Shown here: in pieces, positions 26,522-37,477 of the stretch
Layout: each line of letters opens with the position of its first letter
Position numbering within the stretch: the stretch's first letter is position 1
Assembly: GCA_045600125.1 (NCBI GenBank)
Contig: JAZRXH010000100.1
Coordinates: forward strand, 1 to 64,000
DNA: 64,000 nucleotides
Origin: SIG622 sp045600125
GTDB taxonomy: Bacteria; Bacillota; Clostridia; Oscillospirales; CAG-382
Direction of reading: 5' to 3'
Notes under the pieces: model-generated
What the model was told of the DNA's origin: nothing
Database searches by the model: none
Seen by the model: the letters and a program-made list of their open reading frames with translations, nothing else
Made by a program: the position numbers and the translations under genes

Positions 26522-26540
26522 ATCTATACTCAGTATAGAT
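26522..26540. promoter_or_regulatory. Palindromic operator of the glycogen operon
   Basis: ATCTATACTCAGTATAGAT is a perfect 9+9 inverted repeat around one central base, directly downstream of the -10 box and covering the expected transcription start. Its position predicts a repressor that blocks initiation; the arms look like a GntR- or TetR-type site, but the regulator is not identified. Confidence 0.65.
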
Positions 26541-26638
26541 TACCTTACAGAGGCGGCGACGTGCCTCAAAAAGAGACCGAAAAGGCAAACAATGACCGGC
26601 TGCGCATACGGGCAGCGAAAGGAGCAAGGGCAGTACCT

Positions 26639-28573
26639 ATGCCGAAAAAAGTTTCCGATAATCTTGCCTACTACTTCTTCAACGAAGGAACGAATTACCA
26701 CGCCTACGAATATCTCGGCGCCCATCCGGTACCGGGGGCGGACGCCTGCACCTACGTGTTCCGTGTCTGGGCTCCCAACGCCGACTGCGTGTCGCTTTGC
26801 GGCGACTTCTGCTCCTGGGATGAGGGCATCGCCATGCACCCGGTGGAGAACAGCGGGATCTGGGAATGCACGGCGCAGGGCGTACACGTATACGACTGTT
26901 ACAAATTCAGAATAACGAACGGCGACAAGGTGCTTTACAAGGCGGATCCTTACGCCTTCCACGCCGAGCTTCCGCCGGGAACCGCCTCGAAGGTGTACGA
27001 TATTTCCGGCTACGAATGGCACGACGATGCGTGGATGGAGCACCGTCGGAAGGAAGCGGAAAACGGAAGATTTTCACGTCCTCTCAACATCTACGAGCTC
27101 CATCTCGGCTCGTGGAAGCTCCACGACGACGGCAACTTCTACTCCTACCGGGATCTTGCCCGGGAGCTGGTGCCCTACGTCAAGCAGATGGGCTATACCC
27201 ACGTGGAGCTGATGCCGGTCATGGAGCATCCCTTCGACGGCTCCTGGGGCTATCAGGTGACGGGGTATTACGCTCCCACCTCCCGCTACGGCACGCCCCA
27301 CGATTTCATGGCTTTCGTGGACATCCTGCACAGCGCCGGCGTCGGCGTCATTCTCGACTGGGTGCCCGCTCATTTCCCGAAGGACGCCCACGGTCTGTGC
27401 GAATTCGACGGCGTACCGCTGTACGAATATCAGGGCAAGGACCGGATGGAGCACGAGGGCTGGGGCACAAGACGCTTCGACGTAGGCAGGAACGAGGTGG
27501 AATGCTTCCTCGTGTCCAATGCCGACTACTGGGCGGGCGTGTACCACTGCGACGGTCTGCGGGTGGACGCCGTAGCCTCGATGCTGTACCTCGATTACGA
27601 CAAAAAGCCCGGCGAATGGGTGCCCAACATATACGGCGAGAATAAGTGCCTCGAGGCAATCGCCTTCTTCCAGAAGCTGAACTCCCATATGGCGGGGAGT
27701 TTTCCCGAGCTGCTCATGATCGCCGAGGAATCCACGGCATACGCCAACGTCACCCGCTTTGAAAACGGAGGTCTGGGCTTCACCTACAAGTGGAACATGG
27801 GCTGGATGAACGACGTCCTCGACTACTGCGCCACCGACCCTCTCTTCCGCAAGGGCAAGCACGGACAGATGACCTTCTCGCTCTGCTACGCCTTCAGCGA
27901 GAACTATATCCTGCCGATCTCCCACGACGAGGTGGTCCACGGCAAAAAGTCGCTTCTCGACCGGATGCCGGGCGAGTACGGGAAAAAGTTTGCGACCGCC
28001 CGTGCCTTCCAGACCTATATGATGACCCATCCCGGCAAGAAGCTCCACTTCATGGGCAACGAGATCGGTCAGTTCCGGGAATGGGACTACAAGGGACAGA
28101 TCGAATGGTTCCTTCTCGACTACGACCTTCACCGAAAGCTGCAAAGGTTCCATGCGGACCTCAACAACTTGTATCTTTCCCGCTGTGAGCTGTGGGAGCA
28201 GGATACCTCCTGGGCGGGCTTCGACTGGCTGATGGCAGACAACTGCGACAACAGCATTTTCGCCTATATGCGCTACAATTCCCATGGCGACGGGCTCCTT
28301 ACGGTACTGAACTTCACCCCCAACGACCACAAGGGCTTCAAGGTGGGCTTCCCGTATGAGGCGACCCTTACCGAGCTTATTAACTCCGACGATGAAAAAT
28401 ACGGCGGAGGAGGGATGACGAATCCGAAAAAGCTCCGCACGAAGAAAGAGCCCTTCGACGGGCGGGAATATTCCCTCACCTTCGATCTTCCGCCTCTTTC
28501 CGGCGTGATCCTCGAGGGAAAAAGGGTCAACCGAAAACCGAAAAAGACCCCGGACGAAAAAGAGAAAAAATGA
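26639..28573 (+). CDS. glgB: 1,4-alpha-glucan branching enzyme
   Basis: 644 residues. N-terminal CBM48 (about 25-115), GH13 barrel with MPVMEHPFDGSWGYQ, nucleophile GLRVDAVASM, acid IAEEST and transition-state Asp region SHDEVVHGK, then a C-terminal beta domain. It makes alpha-1,6 branches in glycogen. The start ATG at 26639 was chosen over the GTG at 26513 because the latter overlaps the -10 box; GGAG and AAGGG lie upstream. First gene of the operon glgB-C-D-A-P-GH13. Confidence 0.96.
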   Translation: MPKKVSDNLAYYFFNEGTNYHAYEYLGAHPVPGADACTYVFRVWAPNADCVSLCGDFCSWDEGIAMHPVENSGIWECTAQGVHVYDCYKFRITNGDKVLYKADPYAFHAELPPGTASKVYDISGYEWHDDAWMEHRRKEAENGRFSRPLNIYELHLGSWKLHDDGNFYSYRDLARELVPYVKQMGYTHVELMPVMEHPFDGSWGYQVTGYYAPTSRYGTPHDFMAFVDILHSAGVGVILDWVPAHFPKDAHGLCEFDGVPLYEYQGKDRMEHEGWGTRRFDVGRNEVECFLVSNADYWAGVYHCDGLRVDAVASMLYLDYDKKPGEWVPNIYGENKCLEAIAFFQKLNSHMAGSFPELLMIAEESTAYANVTRFENGGLGFTYKWNMGWMNDVLDYCATDPLFRKGKHGQMTFSLCYAFSENYILPISHDEVVHGKKSLLDRMPGEYGKKFATARAFQTYMMTHPGKKLHFMGNEIGQFREWDYKGQIEWFLLDYDLHRKLQRFHADLNNLYLSRCELWEQDTSWAGFDWLMADNCDNSIFAYMRYNSHGDGLLTVLNFTPNDHKGFKVGFPYEATLTELINSDDEKYGGGGMTNPKKLRTKKEPFDGREYSLTFDLPPLSGVILEGKRVNRKPKKTPDEKEKK

Positions 28574-28651
28574 CCCGGACAGCATGCCCGGACGAGTATA
28601 TCCCATTTCAAGCAGGACAGCACAGACAATACAGAAAGGACGGAAACGCAT

Positions 28652-29836
<1,185 letters not shown>

Positions 29837-29853
29837 GGAAGGGGGAAACGGCA

Positions 29854-30987
29854 ATGACGGCAGTAGGACTTATCTTTTCCAATATCCACGACAGAAACAT
29901 CACCGAAATGACCGCAAAGCGCACCATGGCGTCGGTCCCCTTCGGCGGAAGATACCGGCTCATCGACTTCGCTCTTTCCAACATGGTGAACTCCGGCATC
30001 AGCAAGGTAGGCATCATTACCCACTATAATTACCAGTCGCTCCTCGACCATATCGGAAACGGAAAGGACTGGGATCTCGCCCGCCGTTCGGGCGGCATCA
30101 AGATCCTTCCTCCCTTCATCACCGCCTATGACAACGGAAGCGCCGGCAAGCTCTATTCCACAAGGCTTGAGGCGATTATGGGCGTGAACAACTTCATCAA
30201 CCGCTGCACCGAGGACTTCGTGGTCATGTCGGACTGCGACGTGATCTGCAACATCGACCTTGCAAAGGTCATAAAGGCGCACGAGGAAAGCGGCGCCGAG
30301 CTGACCATCGTGACCAAGAAGGTGACCCTTTCGGGAGCCGACGGCGGCAAGCACAAGATCGTGGAGATCGGTGAGAACAACGACATCACCGATATGTACG
30401 AGGGCAGAGCCGATACGGGGGGCGAAAAGACGGTTTCCGCCAACATCATGGTCATCCGCCGGAAGGTCCTTCAGCACATCGTGCTGGAAGCGATCACCCA
30501 CGGCTACCACAGCTTCACGAGAGACGTCATCGGCATCATGGCAAGGAAGCACACCGTCAAGGCGTATCCCTTCGACGGCTTCTATGCCTCCATCAGCTCG
30601 ATGGCGGGCTACTTCAAGACGAGCATGCAGCTCCTTGAGCCCGAGGTGAGAAAGGGACTGTTCGACGTGAAGTACCGTCCCATCATGACCAAGGTCCGCA
30701 ACTCCGCTCCCGCAAAGTATTTGGAGGGCGCCAGGGTCACGAATTCCATCGTCGCCGACGGCTGTATCATCGAGGGCGTGGTGGAGAACTCGGTGCTGTT
30801 CCGGGGCGTCAAGGTCGGAAAGGGGACGGTTGTCAGAAACTCCATCCTCCTGCAGGATTCCTACGTGGGAGACGGAACGAGCCTGAACTGCGTCGTCACC
30901 GATAAAAACGTGGTGATCCGGGACGGCAGAAGCCTATCCGGTCACGAGACCATGCCCTTCTTCATCGGCAAGGACGCCGAAATATAA
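29854..30987 (+). CDS. glgD: Glycogen biosynthesis protein GlgD (GlgC paralogue)
   Basis: 377 residues, homologous to GlgC throughout, including PFGGRYRLIDFALSN and the C-terminal beta-helix, but without the GGXGXRL loop (it reads SNIHDRNITEMTAKR) and with SDCDV in place of SGDH. This is the known GlgD pattern: catalytically weak by itself, it raises the activity of GlgC. It starts 17 bp after glgC with GGAAGGGGG upstream of the ATG. Confidence 0.94.
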   Translation: MTAVGLIFSNIHDRNITEMTAKRTMASVPFGGRYRLIDFALSNMVNSGISKVGIITHYNYQSLLDHIGNGKDWDLARRSGGIKILPPFITAYDNGSAGKLYSTRLEAIMGVNNFINRCTEDFVVMSDCDVICNIDLAKVIKAHEESGAELTIVTKKVTLSGADGGKHKIVEIGENNDITDMYEGRADTGGEKTVSANIMVIRRKVLQHIVLEAITHGYHSFTRDVIGIMARKHTVKAYPFDGFYASISSMAGYFKTSMQLLEPEVRKGLFDVKYRPIMTKVRNSAPAKYLEGARVTNSIVADGCIIEGVVENSVLFRGVKVGKGTVVRNSILLQDSYVGDGTSLNCVVTDKNVVIRDGRSLSGHETMPFFIGKDAEI

Positions 30988-31142
30988 GAAAAAAGCCTTC
31001 TGCCGCTTCGCCGTTTTTTCTGCGGGGCGGCAGTGCGGCGGTCATTCTGCAATCTGCCGTAAAAGTGCAGGGCTGTGCGGAATTTCGATATCAGCAAAGA
31101 CAACGAGCGAACAACGAGCGAAAGGAAAACAGGAAAACGGAC

Positions 31143-32582
31143 ATGAAAAAGATACTTTTTGCAGGCTCCGAGGTCATGCCCTTTGCCGCCTCGGGCGGTC
31201 TTGGCGACGTACTCGGCTCTCTCCCGAAGGCGCTGAAGGCAGCGTCCCCCGAGGGCGTGGACGTGCGGGTGGTCATGCCTCTGTACGATAAGATCCCGGA
31301 GGGAACGAGGAACGAGATGAAATTCCTCTGCTCCTATACGGTGCCGCTGGCGTGGAGAAACCTCTACTGCGGCGTAAAATCCATCGAGCGGGACGGCGTG
31401 ACTTATTATTTCATCGACAATGAATACTATTTCAAGAGAGGTCCCATCTACGGCCACTACGACGACGGCGAGCGATACGCCTACTTCTGCAAGGCGGTCA
31501 TGATGATGATGGAGCAGCTGGATTTCTTCCCGGATATCCTCCACGCCCACGACTGGCAGTCGGCGCTGACGGTGGTATACGCCAAGCGCAAATACGGTCT
31601 TATGCCGGGCTACGCCGGAATGAAGACGGTGTTCACCATCCACAATATCGAGTATCAGGGAAAGTACAGCTTCGACATCCTCGGAGACGTGTTCGACCTT
31701 GCCCCCTCGGATAAGGAGATCATGGCATACGGCGACTGCATCAACCTCATGAAGGGAGCCATCCAGTGCGCCGACAAGGTGACCACGGTGAGCGAGCGCT
31801 ACGCTGAGGAGATCCGGACGCCCGAATTCTCCCACGAGCTTTATCATATCCTTCTTGCCAACGAATATAAGCTCTGCGGCATCCTCAACGGCATCGACTG
31901 CGAAATGTACGACCCGAAAAAGGACGACGTCATTCCCTTCCGCTTCTCTGCGTCGAGCCTCGGAAAGAAGACCGAGAACAAGCTCGCTCTGCAGCGGGAG
32001 CTGGGACTTCCCGCAAGGGAGGACGTACCGGTGTGCTCGGTCATTTCAAGACTCGTTTCGCATAAGGGCATAGACCTTGTCAAGTGCATCATGGGCGAAT
32101 TTTTGTCGCAGGAGGACGTACAGCTTGTCGTTCTCGGCAGCGGCGAGGCGGAATACGAGGACTTTTTCAGAGGACTCGAAGCGCAGTATCCCGGAAAGGT
32201 CCGTGCCGTCATCAAGTACGACCGGGACCTCGCCAAGAGGATCTACGCCGCCTCGGATATCTTCATCATGCCCTCGAAGAGCGAGCCCTGCGGACTTTCG
32301 CAGATGATCGCCTCCCGCTACGGCGCCGTACCGGTGGTACGGGAGACCGGCGGTCTTTTCGATTCCATAAAGCCCTACTGGGAAGAGGGAGCAAGGATCA
32401 ACGGCAACGGCTTTACCTTCGCCAACTACAACGCCCATGAGCTTCTCGACCGGCTCCGTGCCGCAAACAGCCTCTTCCGCGACGAAAAGAAGTGGAAAAA
32501 ACTCGTCACGAAGGTCATGAAGACCGACTTCTCCTGGGATGCCTCGGCAAGAAAATATATCGCCCTGTACGAGGGCATGTGA
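31143..32582 (+). CDS. glgA: Glycogen synthase (ADP-glucose)
   Basis: 479 residues, GT5 family. N-terminal loop FAASGGLGDVLGSLPKAL (the usual KTGGL is ASGGL here), HNIEYQG, HDWQSAL, and the C-terminal acceptor site PSKSEPCGLSQMIA with RETGGL. It elongates alpha-1,4 glucan from ADP-glucose. The ATG at 31143 has AGGAAAACG upstream; the frame is open further 5' without homology. The 155-bp gap after glgD contains a short inverted repeat (31000-31033) but no T tract. Confidence 0.96.
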   Translation: MKKILFAGSEVMPFAASGGLGDVLGSLPKALKAASPEGVDVRVVMPLYDKIPEGTRNEMKFLCSYTVPLAWRNLYCGVKSIERDGVTYYFIDNEYYFKRGPIYGHYDDGERYAYFCKAVMMMMEQLDFFPDILHAHDWQSALTVVYAKRKYGLMPGYAGMKTVFTIHNIEYQGKYSFDILGDVFDLAPSDKEIMAYGDCINLMKGAIQCADKVTTVSERYAEEIRTPEFSHELYHILLANEYKLCGILNGIDCEMYDPKKDDVIPFRFSASSLGKKTENKLALQRELGLPAREDVPVCSVISRLVSHKGIDLVKCIMGEFLSQEDVQLVVLGSGEAEYEDFFRGLEAQYPGKVRAVIKYDRDLAKRIYAASDIFIMPSKSEPCGLSQMIASRYGAVPVVRETGGLFDSIKPYWEEGARINGNGFTFANYNAHELLDRLRAANSLFRDEKKWKKLVTKVMKTDFSWDASARKYIALYEGM

Positions 32583-32686
32583 CGGGAAAACGGCACACAA
32601 CATACGGCAAAAAACCACAGCATAATATTTCAGCGCAAAAGGCGTGACCGCCCAAAGGGGACGGTCAAGGAAAGGAACCCGGAAAA

Positions 32687-35110
32687 ATGAATCACAATCC
32701 CGATACGAACGAAGTAAAAGAAATACTCGAAAGCAAACTGTCCCGCTATTTCGGCTGCTCCCCCGAGGAGGCGTCCTGCGAGCAGGCGTATAAGGCGGTG
32801 GCGCTGTCGGTAAAGGATATCCTCACCGACAAAAGAAAAGAATACAAGAACAAGGTCAACGAGAAGGGCGCAAAGCGCATTTACTACATGTGCATGGAAT
32901 TCCTCCTCGGAAGATCCCTCAAGAACAACCTGTGCAACCTCGGGCTCGAGGACAGCTACCGTGCGGCGCTCGCCGACATGGGCTTTGATCTGGAGGATCT
33001 CTTCGAGCAGGAGCCGGACCCCGGACTCGGAAACGGAGGACTCGGAAGACTGGCGGCGTGCTTTATGGACTCGCTGTCTTCTCTCGATTACCCGGCGACC
33101 GGCTTTTCCATCTGCTACGAATACGGTCTCTTCAGGCAGAAGATCGTGGACGGTATGCAGGCGGAATTCCCGGACATATGGCTTCCCGGCGGCGAGGTAT
33201 GGCTCGTCCCGAGGACAGACCGTGTATTTAAGGTGCGCTTCGGCGGTCACATCAAAGAGAACTGGGACAACGGCAGACTGGAGATCCTCTACGAGGACGC
33301 CGACGAGATCGAAGCCGTGCCCTACGATATGATGATTTCCGGCGCCGATTCCTCGGCGGTCAGCCAGCTCCGACTCTGGCGGGCGAGAGACATCAACAAT
33401 TTCGACCTGAATCTGTTCGCAAAAGGGCAGTATACCAGCGCCATGCGGGACAGCACCAATGCGGATATCATCTCCAAGGTGCTGTATCCCTCGGACAACC
33501 ACAACGAAGGAAAGCTGCTCCGTCTGAGCCAGCAGTATTTCCTTGTGTCCGCCTCGGTGCAGAGCATCATCCGTGACCATATGGCGGTTTACAAAACCCT
33601 TGAAAACCTTCCCGACAAGGTCGCCATCCATATCAACGACACCCATCCCGCCCTCTGCATCCCCGAGTTGATGCGGATCCTCATCGACGATTATTACTAC
33701 GATTGGGACACGGCGTGGAGCATGGTGACTAGAGTGGTTTCCTATACCAACCACACGGTGCTTCCCGAGGCACTGGAAACGTGGAATGAGGACCTCTTTA
33801 AGCTCAAGCTCCCGAGAATTTACACCATCGTAAAGGAGATCAACGAGCGCTTCTGCAAGGCGGCATGGGACGCCTTCCCCGGAAACTGGAACCGCATCTC
33901 GAACATGGCGATCATCGGCTACAATCAGGTGCGGATGGCGAACCTTTCGGTCATCGGCTCCCACACCGTCAACGGCGTGTCGAAGCTTCATTCCGACATC
34001 CTGAAGGACACCATCTTCAAGGACTTCTACCGGATGTACCCCGAGCGCTTCACGAACGTCACCAACGGCATCGCCCATCGCCGCTGGCTCTGCTGCTCCA
34101 ACCCCGGACTTTCCACGCTGCTGGATGAAACAATCGGCACCGATTACCGGAAGCACCCGGAGATCCTTTCCGATTTCAGAAAGTTCGAGAACGATAAGGA
34201 CGTTCTTGCCCGTCTCGGCGATATCAAGAAGGAGAACAAGAAGACCTTCTCGGACTATATTTACAAAAAGCAGGGCATCACCCTCGATCCGGATTCCCTC
34301 TTTGATGTTCAGATCAAGAGACTGCACGAATACAAGCGTCAGCTTCTCAACGTGCTGAATATCATCTCGATCTATAACGACCTTCGGGACAACCCGAACC
34401 TCGAAATGCAGCCACAGACCTTCATCTTCGGTGCCAAGGCGGCGCCCAGCTACTACCACGCAAAGCGCATCATCATGCTCATCTGTATGCTCGCCAAAGA
34501 GATCGAGCGTCAGCCGAAGATAAGAGAAAAACTGAATGTGGTGTTCCTTGAAAACTACAACGTGAGCCTTGCGCAGGCGCTCATCCCCTCGGCGGAGATC
34601 TCGGAGCAGATCTCGCTTGCCGGAAAAGAGGCGAGCGGCACCGGCTGTATGAAGCTGATGATGAACGGCGCTCTGACCATCGGCACCTACGACGGCGCCA
34701 ACGTGGAAATGGTCGCCGAGACCGGCAACGACAATATGTTCATCTTCGGTCTCAACTGTGCCGAGGTGGATCAGATGTGGCTCTCCGGTTATCAGTCCAC
34801 TATGTTCTACGCCGGAAACGACAGACTCCGCCGTGCCGTCGACGCTCTCGGCGTTGGCTTTGCGGGAGAGAGCTTCAAGGATATCTCGACCTACCTCCTG
34901 CAGGGACACGGCGTAGCCGACCCCTATATGTGCCTTGCGGACTATGAATCCTACCGCCTTGCCCGCGAAAAGGCGCTCAGTGCCTATGCAAAGCCGGAGG
35001 AATGGAACCGGATGTCCCTTGTGAATATCGCCGCCAGCGGCAAGTTCGCTTCGGACAGAAGCATCGAGGAATATGCCCGGGGCATCTGGCATCTTACCAA
35101 GGTAAAATAA
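32687..35110 (+). CDS. glgP: Glycogen/maltodextrin phosphorylase
   Basis: 807 residues, full length for GT35. DPGLGNGGLGRLAACF, NDTHPAL and the pyridoxal-phosphate lysine motif EASGTGCMKLMMNGA are present. It releases glucose 1-phosphate from alpha-1,4 chains. It is in the same operon as the synthetic genes, so storage and mobilisation share transcription; allosteric control would then decide direction. The next gene starts 13 bp downstream. Confidence 0.96.
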   Translation: MNHNPDTNEVKEILESKLSRYFGCSPEEASCEQAYKAVALSVKDILTDKRKEYKNKVNEKGAKRIYYMCMEFLLGRSLKNNLCNLGLEDSYRAALADMGFDLEDLFEQEPDPGLGNGGLGRLAACFMDSLSSLDYPATGFSICYEYGLFRQKIVDGMQAEFPDIWLPGGEVWLVPRTDRVFKVRFGGHIKENWDNGRLEILYEDADEIEAVPYDMMISGADSSAVSQLRLWRARDINNFDLNLFAKGQYTSAMRDSTNADIISKVLYPSDNHNEGKLLRLSQQYFLVSASVQSIIRDHMAVYKTLENLPDKVAIHINDTHPALCIPELMRILIDDYYYDWDTAWSMVTRVVSYTNHTVLPEALETWNEDLFKLKLPRIYTIVKEINERFCKAAWDAFPGNWNRISNMAIIGYNQVRMANLSVIGSHTVNGVSKLHSDILKDTIFKDFYRMYPERFTNVTNGIAHRRWLCCSNPGLSTLLDETIGTDYRKHPEILSDFRKFENDKDVLARLGDIKKENKKTFSDYIYKKQGITLDPDSLFDVQIKRLHEYKRQLLNVLNIISIYNDLRDNPNLEMQPQTFIFGAKAAPSYYHAKRIIMLICMLAKEIERQPKIREKLNVVFLENYNVSLAQALIPSAEISEQISLAGKEASGTGCMKLMMNGALTIGTYDGANVEMVAETGNDNMFIFGLNCAEVDQMWLSGYQSTMFYAGNDRLRRAVDALGVGFAGESFKDISTYLLQGHGVADPYMCLADYESYRLAREKALSAYAKPEEWNRMSLVNIAASGKFASDRSIEEYARGIWHLTKVK

Positions 35111-35123
35111 GGCAGAACGGTTT

Positions 35124-37187
35124 ATGCTGAACACGACCTTTGAAGCATTCATAAACGGTGAAGAATCTCTCGGCGGTGTTTTCCGTGCGCCGACAACGGA
35201 ATACAGTACGGAAGACAGCGCCGAAAACGGCAGGAAAGGGCAGACAAGAAGCCTTGTCCTTACAAGAGCTGTCGGCGGCAAGGACGTCTCACGGCGGGGC
35301 GCCTTTCCCGAAAGCTTCGGGAGCCTGCGCCTTACTCTTCGGGCGGCAAGACGGCTCGGCATCCTGCGTGTCCTTCTTCTTCTCCGGCAAGACGGAGGAG
35401 AGGACCGGGAGATCCCCTTCCGGTACGAGCCGGACGGCACAGCATCCGAGCTTTACTCGCTGACCCTTTCGGAAAAGGATTTTTACGGGGCGGGATTGTA
35501 CTACTGGTCGCTCGTCTTCGATTTCGGCGCCGTCACCCTCTGTTCGCAAAGCGTGAACAACGTGGATTTTACCGTCGGCACCTCGCCCGAGCCCTTCCGC
35601 TTCCTCCTTTATCGGGACGACTTTTCCACGCCCGAATGGTTCTGCGGGAATATCATGTACCATATTTTCGTGGATCGGTTTTGCAGAGGAAGCCGTGCCG
35701 TGCCGCTTCGTGAGGAAGCCGTCCTCCATGCGGACTGGCATATGGAAATGCCGGAATACGGCGCTTATCCCGGGGCATTTGTCAAAAACAACGATTTCTT
35801 CGGCGGCACGCTGTACGGCGTTGCGGAAAAACTGGACTATCTTGAAAGTCTGGGTGTGGGATGTATCTATCTCAGCCCCGTCTTTTCGGCATACTCCAAC
35901 CATAAATACGACACCGCCGACTACGAAACGGTGGACGAAATGTTCGGCGGCGATGCGGCGCTTTCCGAACTGATCACGGCGGCAGACAAAAAGGGCATCC
36001 GCATTATCCTCGACGGCGTTTTCAATCACACCGGGGACAACAGCCGCTATTTCGACCGATACGGAAAGTACGGCGGCGGAGCCTACGGCAGCAAAAGCTC
36101 GGAATATACCGACTGGTTCTGCTTTGAAAACGAAGAAAGAACAGCCTATAAGTCATGGTGGGGCATAAAGATACTGCCAAAGCTCGACCTGAACCGCAAG
36201 AGTTGCGCCGACTACTTTACAGGTGAAAACGGCATCGTGCGAAGATACCTCCAAAAGGGTATTTCCGGCTGGCGGCTGGACGTTGCCGACGAGCTTCCCT
36301 CTGCCTTCCTCGATTCTCTGCGGAGCGCCGCCAAACAGGAGAAAAAGGACGCTCTCATCATCGGCGAGGTGTGGGAAAACGCCGCCGATAAGGTGGCTTA
36401 CGGCGAAAGAAGAAAGTATTTCCTCGGCGGTCAGCTGGACAGCGTGATGAACTACCCCGTCAAGAATGCGATCATTTCTTTTGTACGGGACGGCGATGCC
36501 GAGGCTCTGTACGATACCCTCACCGACCTCTGGTCGAGCTACCCGCCCTTCGTGTGCGACGTGCTGATGAATATTCTCGGGACCCACGACACCGAGCGGA
36601 TCCTCACCGTCCTCGCAGGCGACACAGACAGCGGACTTTCCAATAAGGAGCTTTCGGAAAAGCGCATGACAGGGGAGCAGAGAGAGCTCGGCATAAAGCG
36701 ATTGAAGCTCGCCTCTGTCCTGCAATATACCGTTTTCGGAAGTCCCTCGGTATTCTACGGCGACGAAGCGGGACTCGAGGGCTACCACGACCCTTTTTGC
36801 CGGATGCCGTATCCGTGGGGGAAAGAGGACAAGGAGCTTCTTTCCCACTACCGACTTCTCGGAAAGATCCGACGGGAAGAGAAGACTTTTGCACACGGCT
36901 CCTATTCTCCGCTTGCCAAGGGAAACGGCTTTTTTGCCTTTTTGCGGCAGGATGAAAACGGGGAGATCGTCGTCGCCGTGAACGGCGGCGCAGAGCGGCA
37001 GACCTTCGCCCTTTCCGGTTCTTTCCGGGAGCTTCTCTCGGGAAAAAACGTAAGAGGGGAGGACGGTATATCCGCAGAGCCTCTTTCAGCGCTCATTCTG
37101 AAAAGAATCGGAAGGAAATCCGAAAAGAGCGGACAGCCGGACGGAAAAGCCGAGGAACAGCAAAGCATACAGGACATAACAACATAA
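35124..37187 (+). CDS. GH13 alpha-glucan hydrolase (neopullulanase/amylase type)
   Basis: 687 residues, no signal peptide. An N-terminal beta domain (about 35-160) precedes a GH13 barrel: IYHIFVDRF, DGVFNHTG, nucleophile GWRLDVADEL, acid IIGEVWE, and GTHDTER. This order and the N-terminal domain fit neopullulanase/maltogenic amylase-like (GH13_20 or 21) enzymes. As the last enzyme of the glg operon it may cleave the branched dextrins left by GlgP, since no glgX or pullulanase is present. The tail (last 25 residues) is hydrophilic and low complexity. Confidence 0.88.
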   Translation: MLNTTFEAFINGEESLGGVFRAPTTEYSTEDSAENGRKGQTRSLVLTRAVGGKDVSRRGAFPESFGSLRLTLRAARRLGILRVLLLLRQDGGEDREIPFRYEPDGTASELYSLTLSEKDFYGAGLYYWSLVFDFGAVTLCSQSVNNVDFTVGTSPEPFRFLLYRDDFSTPEWFCGNIMYHIFVDRFCRGSRAVPLREEAVLHADWHMEMPEYGAYPGAFVKNNDFFGGTLYGVAEKLDYLESLGVGCIYLSPVFSAYSNHKYDTADYETVDEMFGGDAALSELITAADKKGIRIILDGVFNHTGDNSRYFDRYGKYGGGAYGSKSSEYTDWFCFENEERTAYKSWWGIKILPKLDLNRKSCADYFTGENGIVRRYLQKGISGWRLDVADELPSAFLDSLRSAAKQEKKDALIIGEVWENAADKVAYGERRKYFLGGQLDSVMNYPVKNAIISFVRDGDAEALYDTLTDLWSSYPPFVCDVLMNILGTHDTERILTVLAGDTDSGLSNKELSEKRMTGEQRELGIKRLKLASVLQYTVFGSPSVFYGDEAGLEGYHDPFCRMPYPWGKEDKELLSHYRLLGKIRREEKTFAHGSYSPLAKGNGFFAFLRQDENGEIVVAVNGGAERQTFALSGSFRELLSGKNVRGEDGISAEPLSALILKRIGRKSEKSGQPDGKAEEQQSIQDITT

Positions 37188-37209
37188 ACGAAAGGAAAAA
37201 GGAAAAAAC

Positions 37210-37359
37210 ATGAAGGAAACGAAGAACAATAACGGTGTCGAAAAGAAAAAGGCAAAAAGCAGGCAGGAGAAAAGAGTCATGGCGGCACGTGTCGTCTGCC
37301 TCATCCTTGCGGCGCTGATGATCATTTCGGTGCTCAGCGTGACCCTTCTGCGCTTTTGA
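37210..37359 (+). CDS. Small single-helix membrane protein
   Basis: 49 residues: a Lys/Asn-rich N terminus (MKETKNNNGVEKKKAKSRQ), then one hydrophobic helix (ARVVCLILAALMIISVLSV) ending TLLRF. AAGGAAAAAGG lies upstream of the ATG, and the gene is 22 bp after the GH13 stop, so it is the last gene of the glycogen operon. Basic N terminus and single helix suggest an N-in membrane peptide. I cannot name a family; function unknown. Confidence 0.7.
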   Translation: MKETKNNNGVEKKKAKSRQEKRVMAARVVCLILAALMIISVLSVTLLRF

Positions 37360-37408
37360 GAAGGGATATCCAGAGAAAAGATACCGAAGGAACAAAGAAT
37401 GCGAAAAA

Positions 37409-37460
37409 CTCCGGACATACCGAATGTGGATGTCCGGAGCTTTGCTTTTCTGTTTTTTTG
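37409..37460. terminator. Bidirectional terminator ending the glycogen operon
   Basis: A 10-bp perfect stem CTCCGGACAT (37409-37418) with ATGTCCGGAG (37430-37439), then CTTTGCTTTTCTG and seven T on the plus strand. The minus-strand side reads AGTTTTTCGC, so it may also end the converging glycyl radical enzyme transcript. Confidence 0.85.
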
Positions 37461-37477
37461 ACGCCGTTCGCTTCCCG

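Noticed and set aside
26513..26638. N-terminal extension of glgB from GTG at 26513
   Set aside because: That GTG overlaps the -10 promoter element and the extension does not resemble a CBM48 or any GlgB N terminus.
31000..31033. Terminator between glgD and glgA
   Set aside because: A 7-bp CTGCCGC/GCGGCAG pairing exists, but the T run lies inside the loop, not after the stem.
32630..35440. A 936-codon open frame on the minus strand opposite glgP
   Set aside because: glgP is full length with all motifs on the plus strand. The antisense frame has no recognisable domain and reflects the high GC content and codon bias of the real gene.
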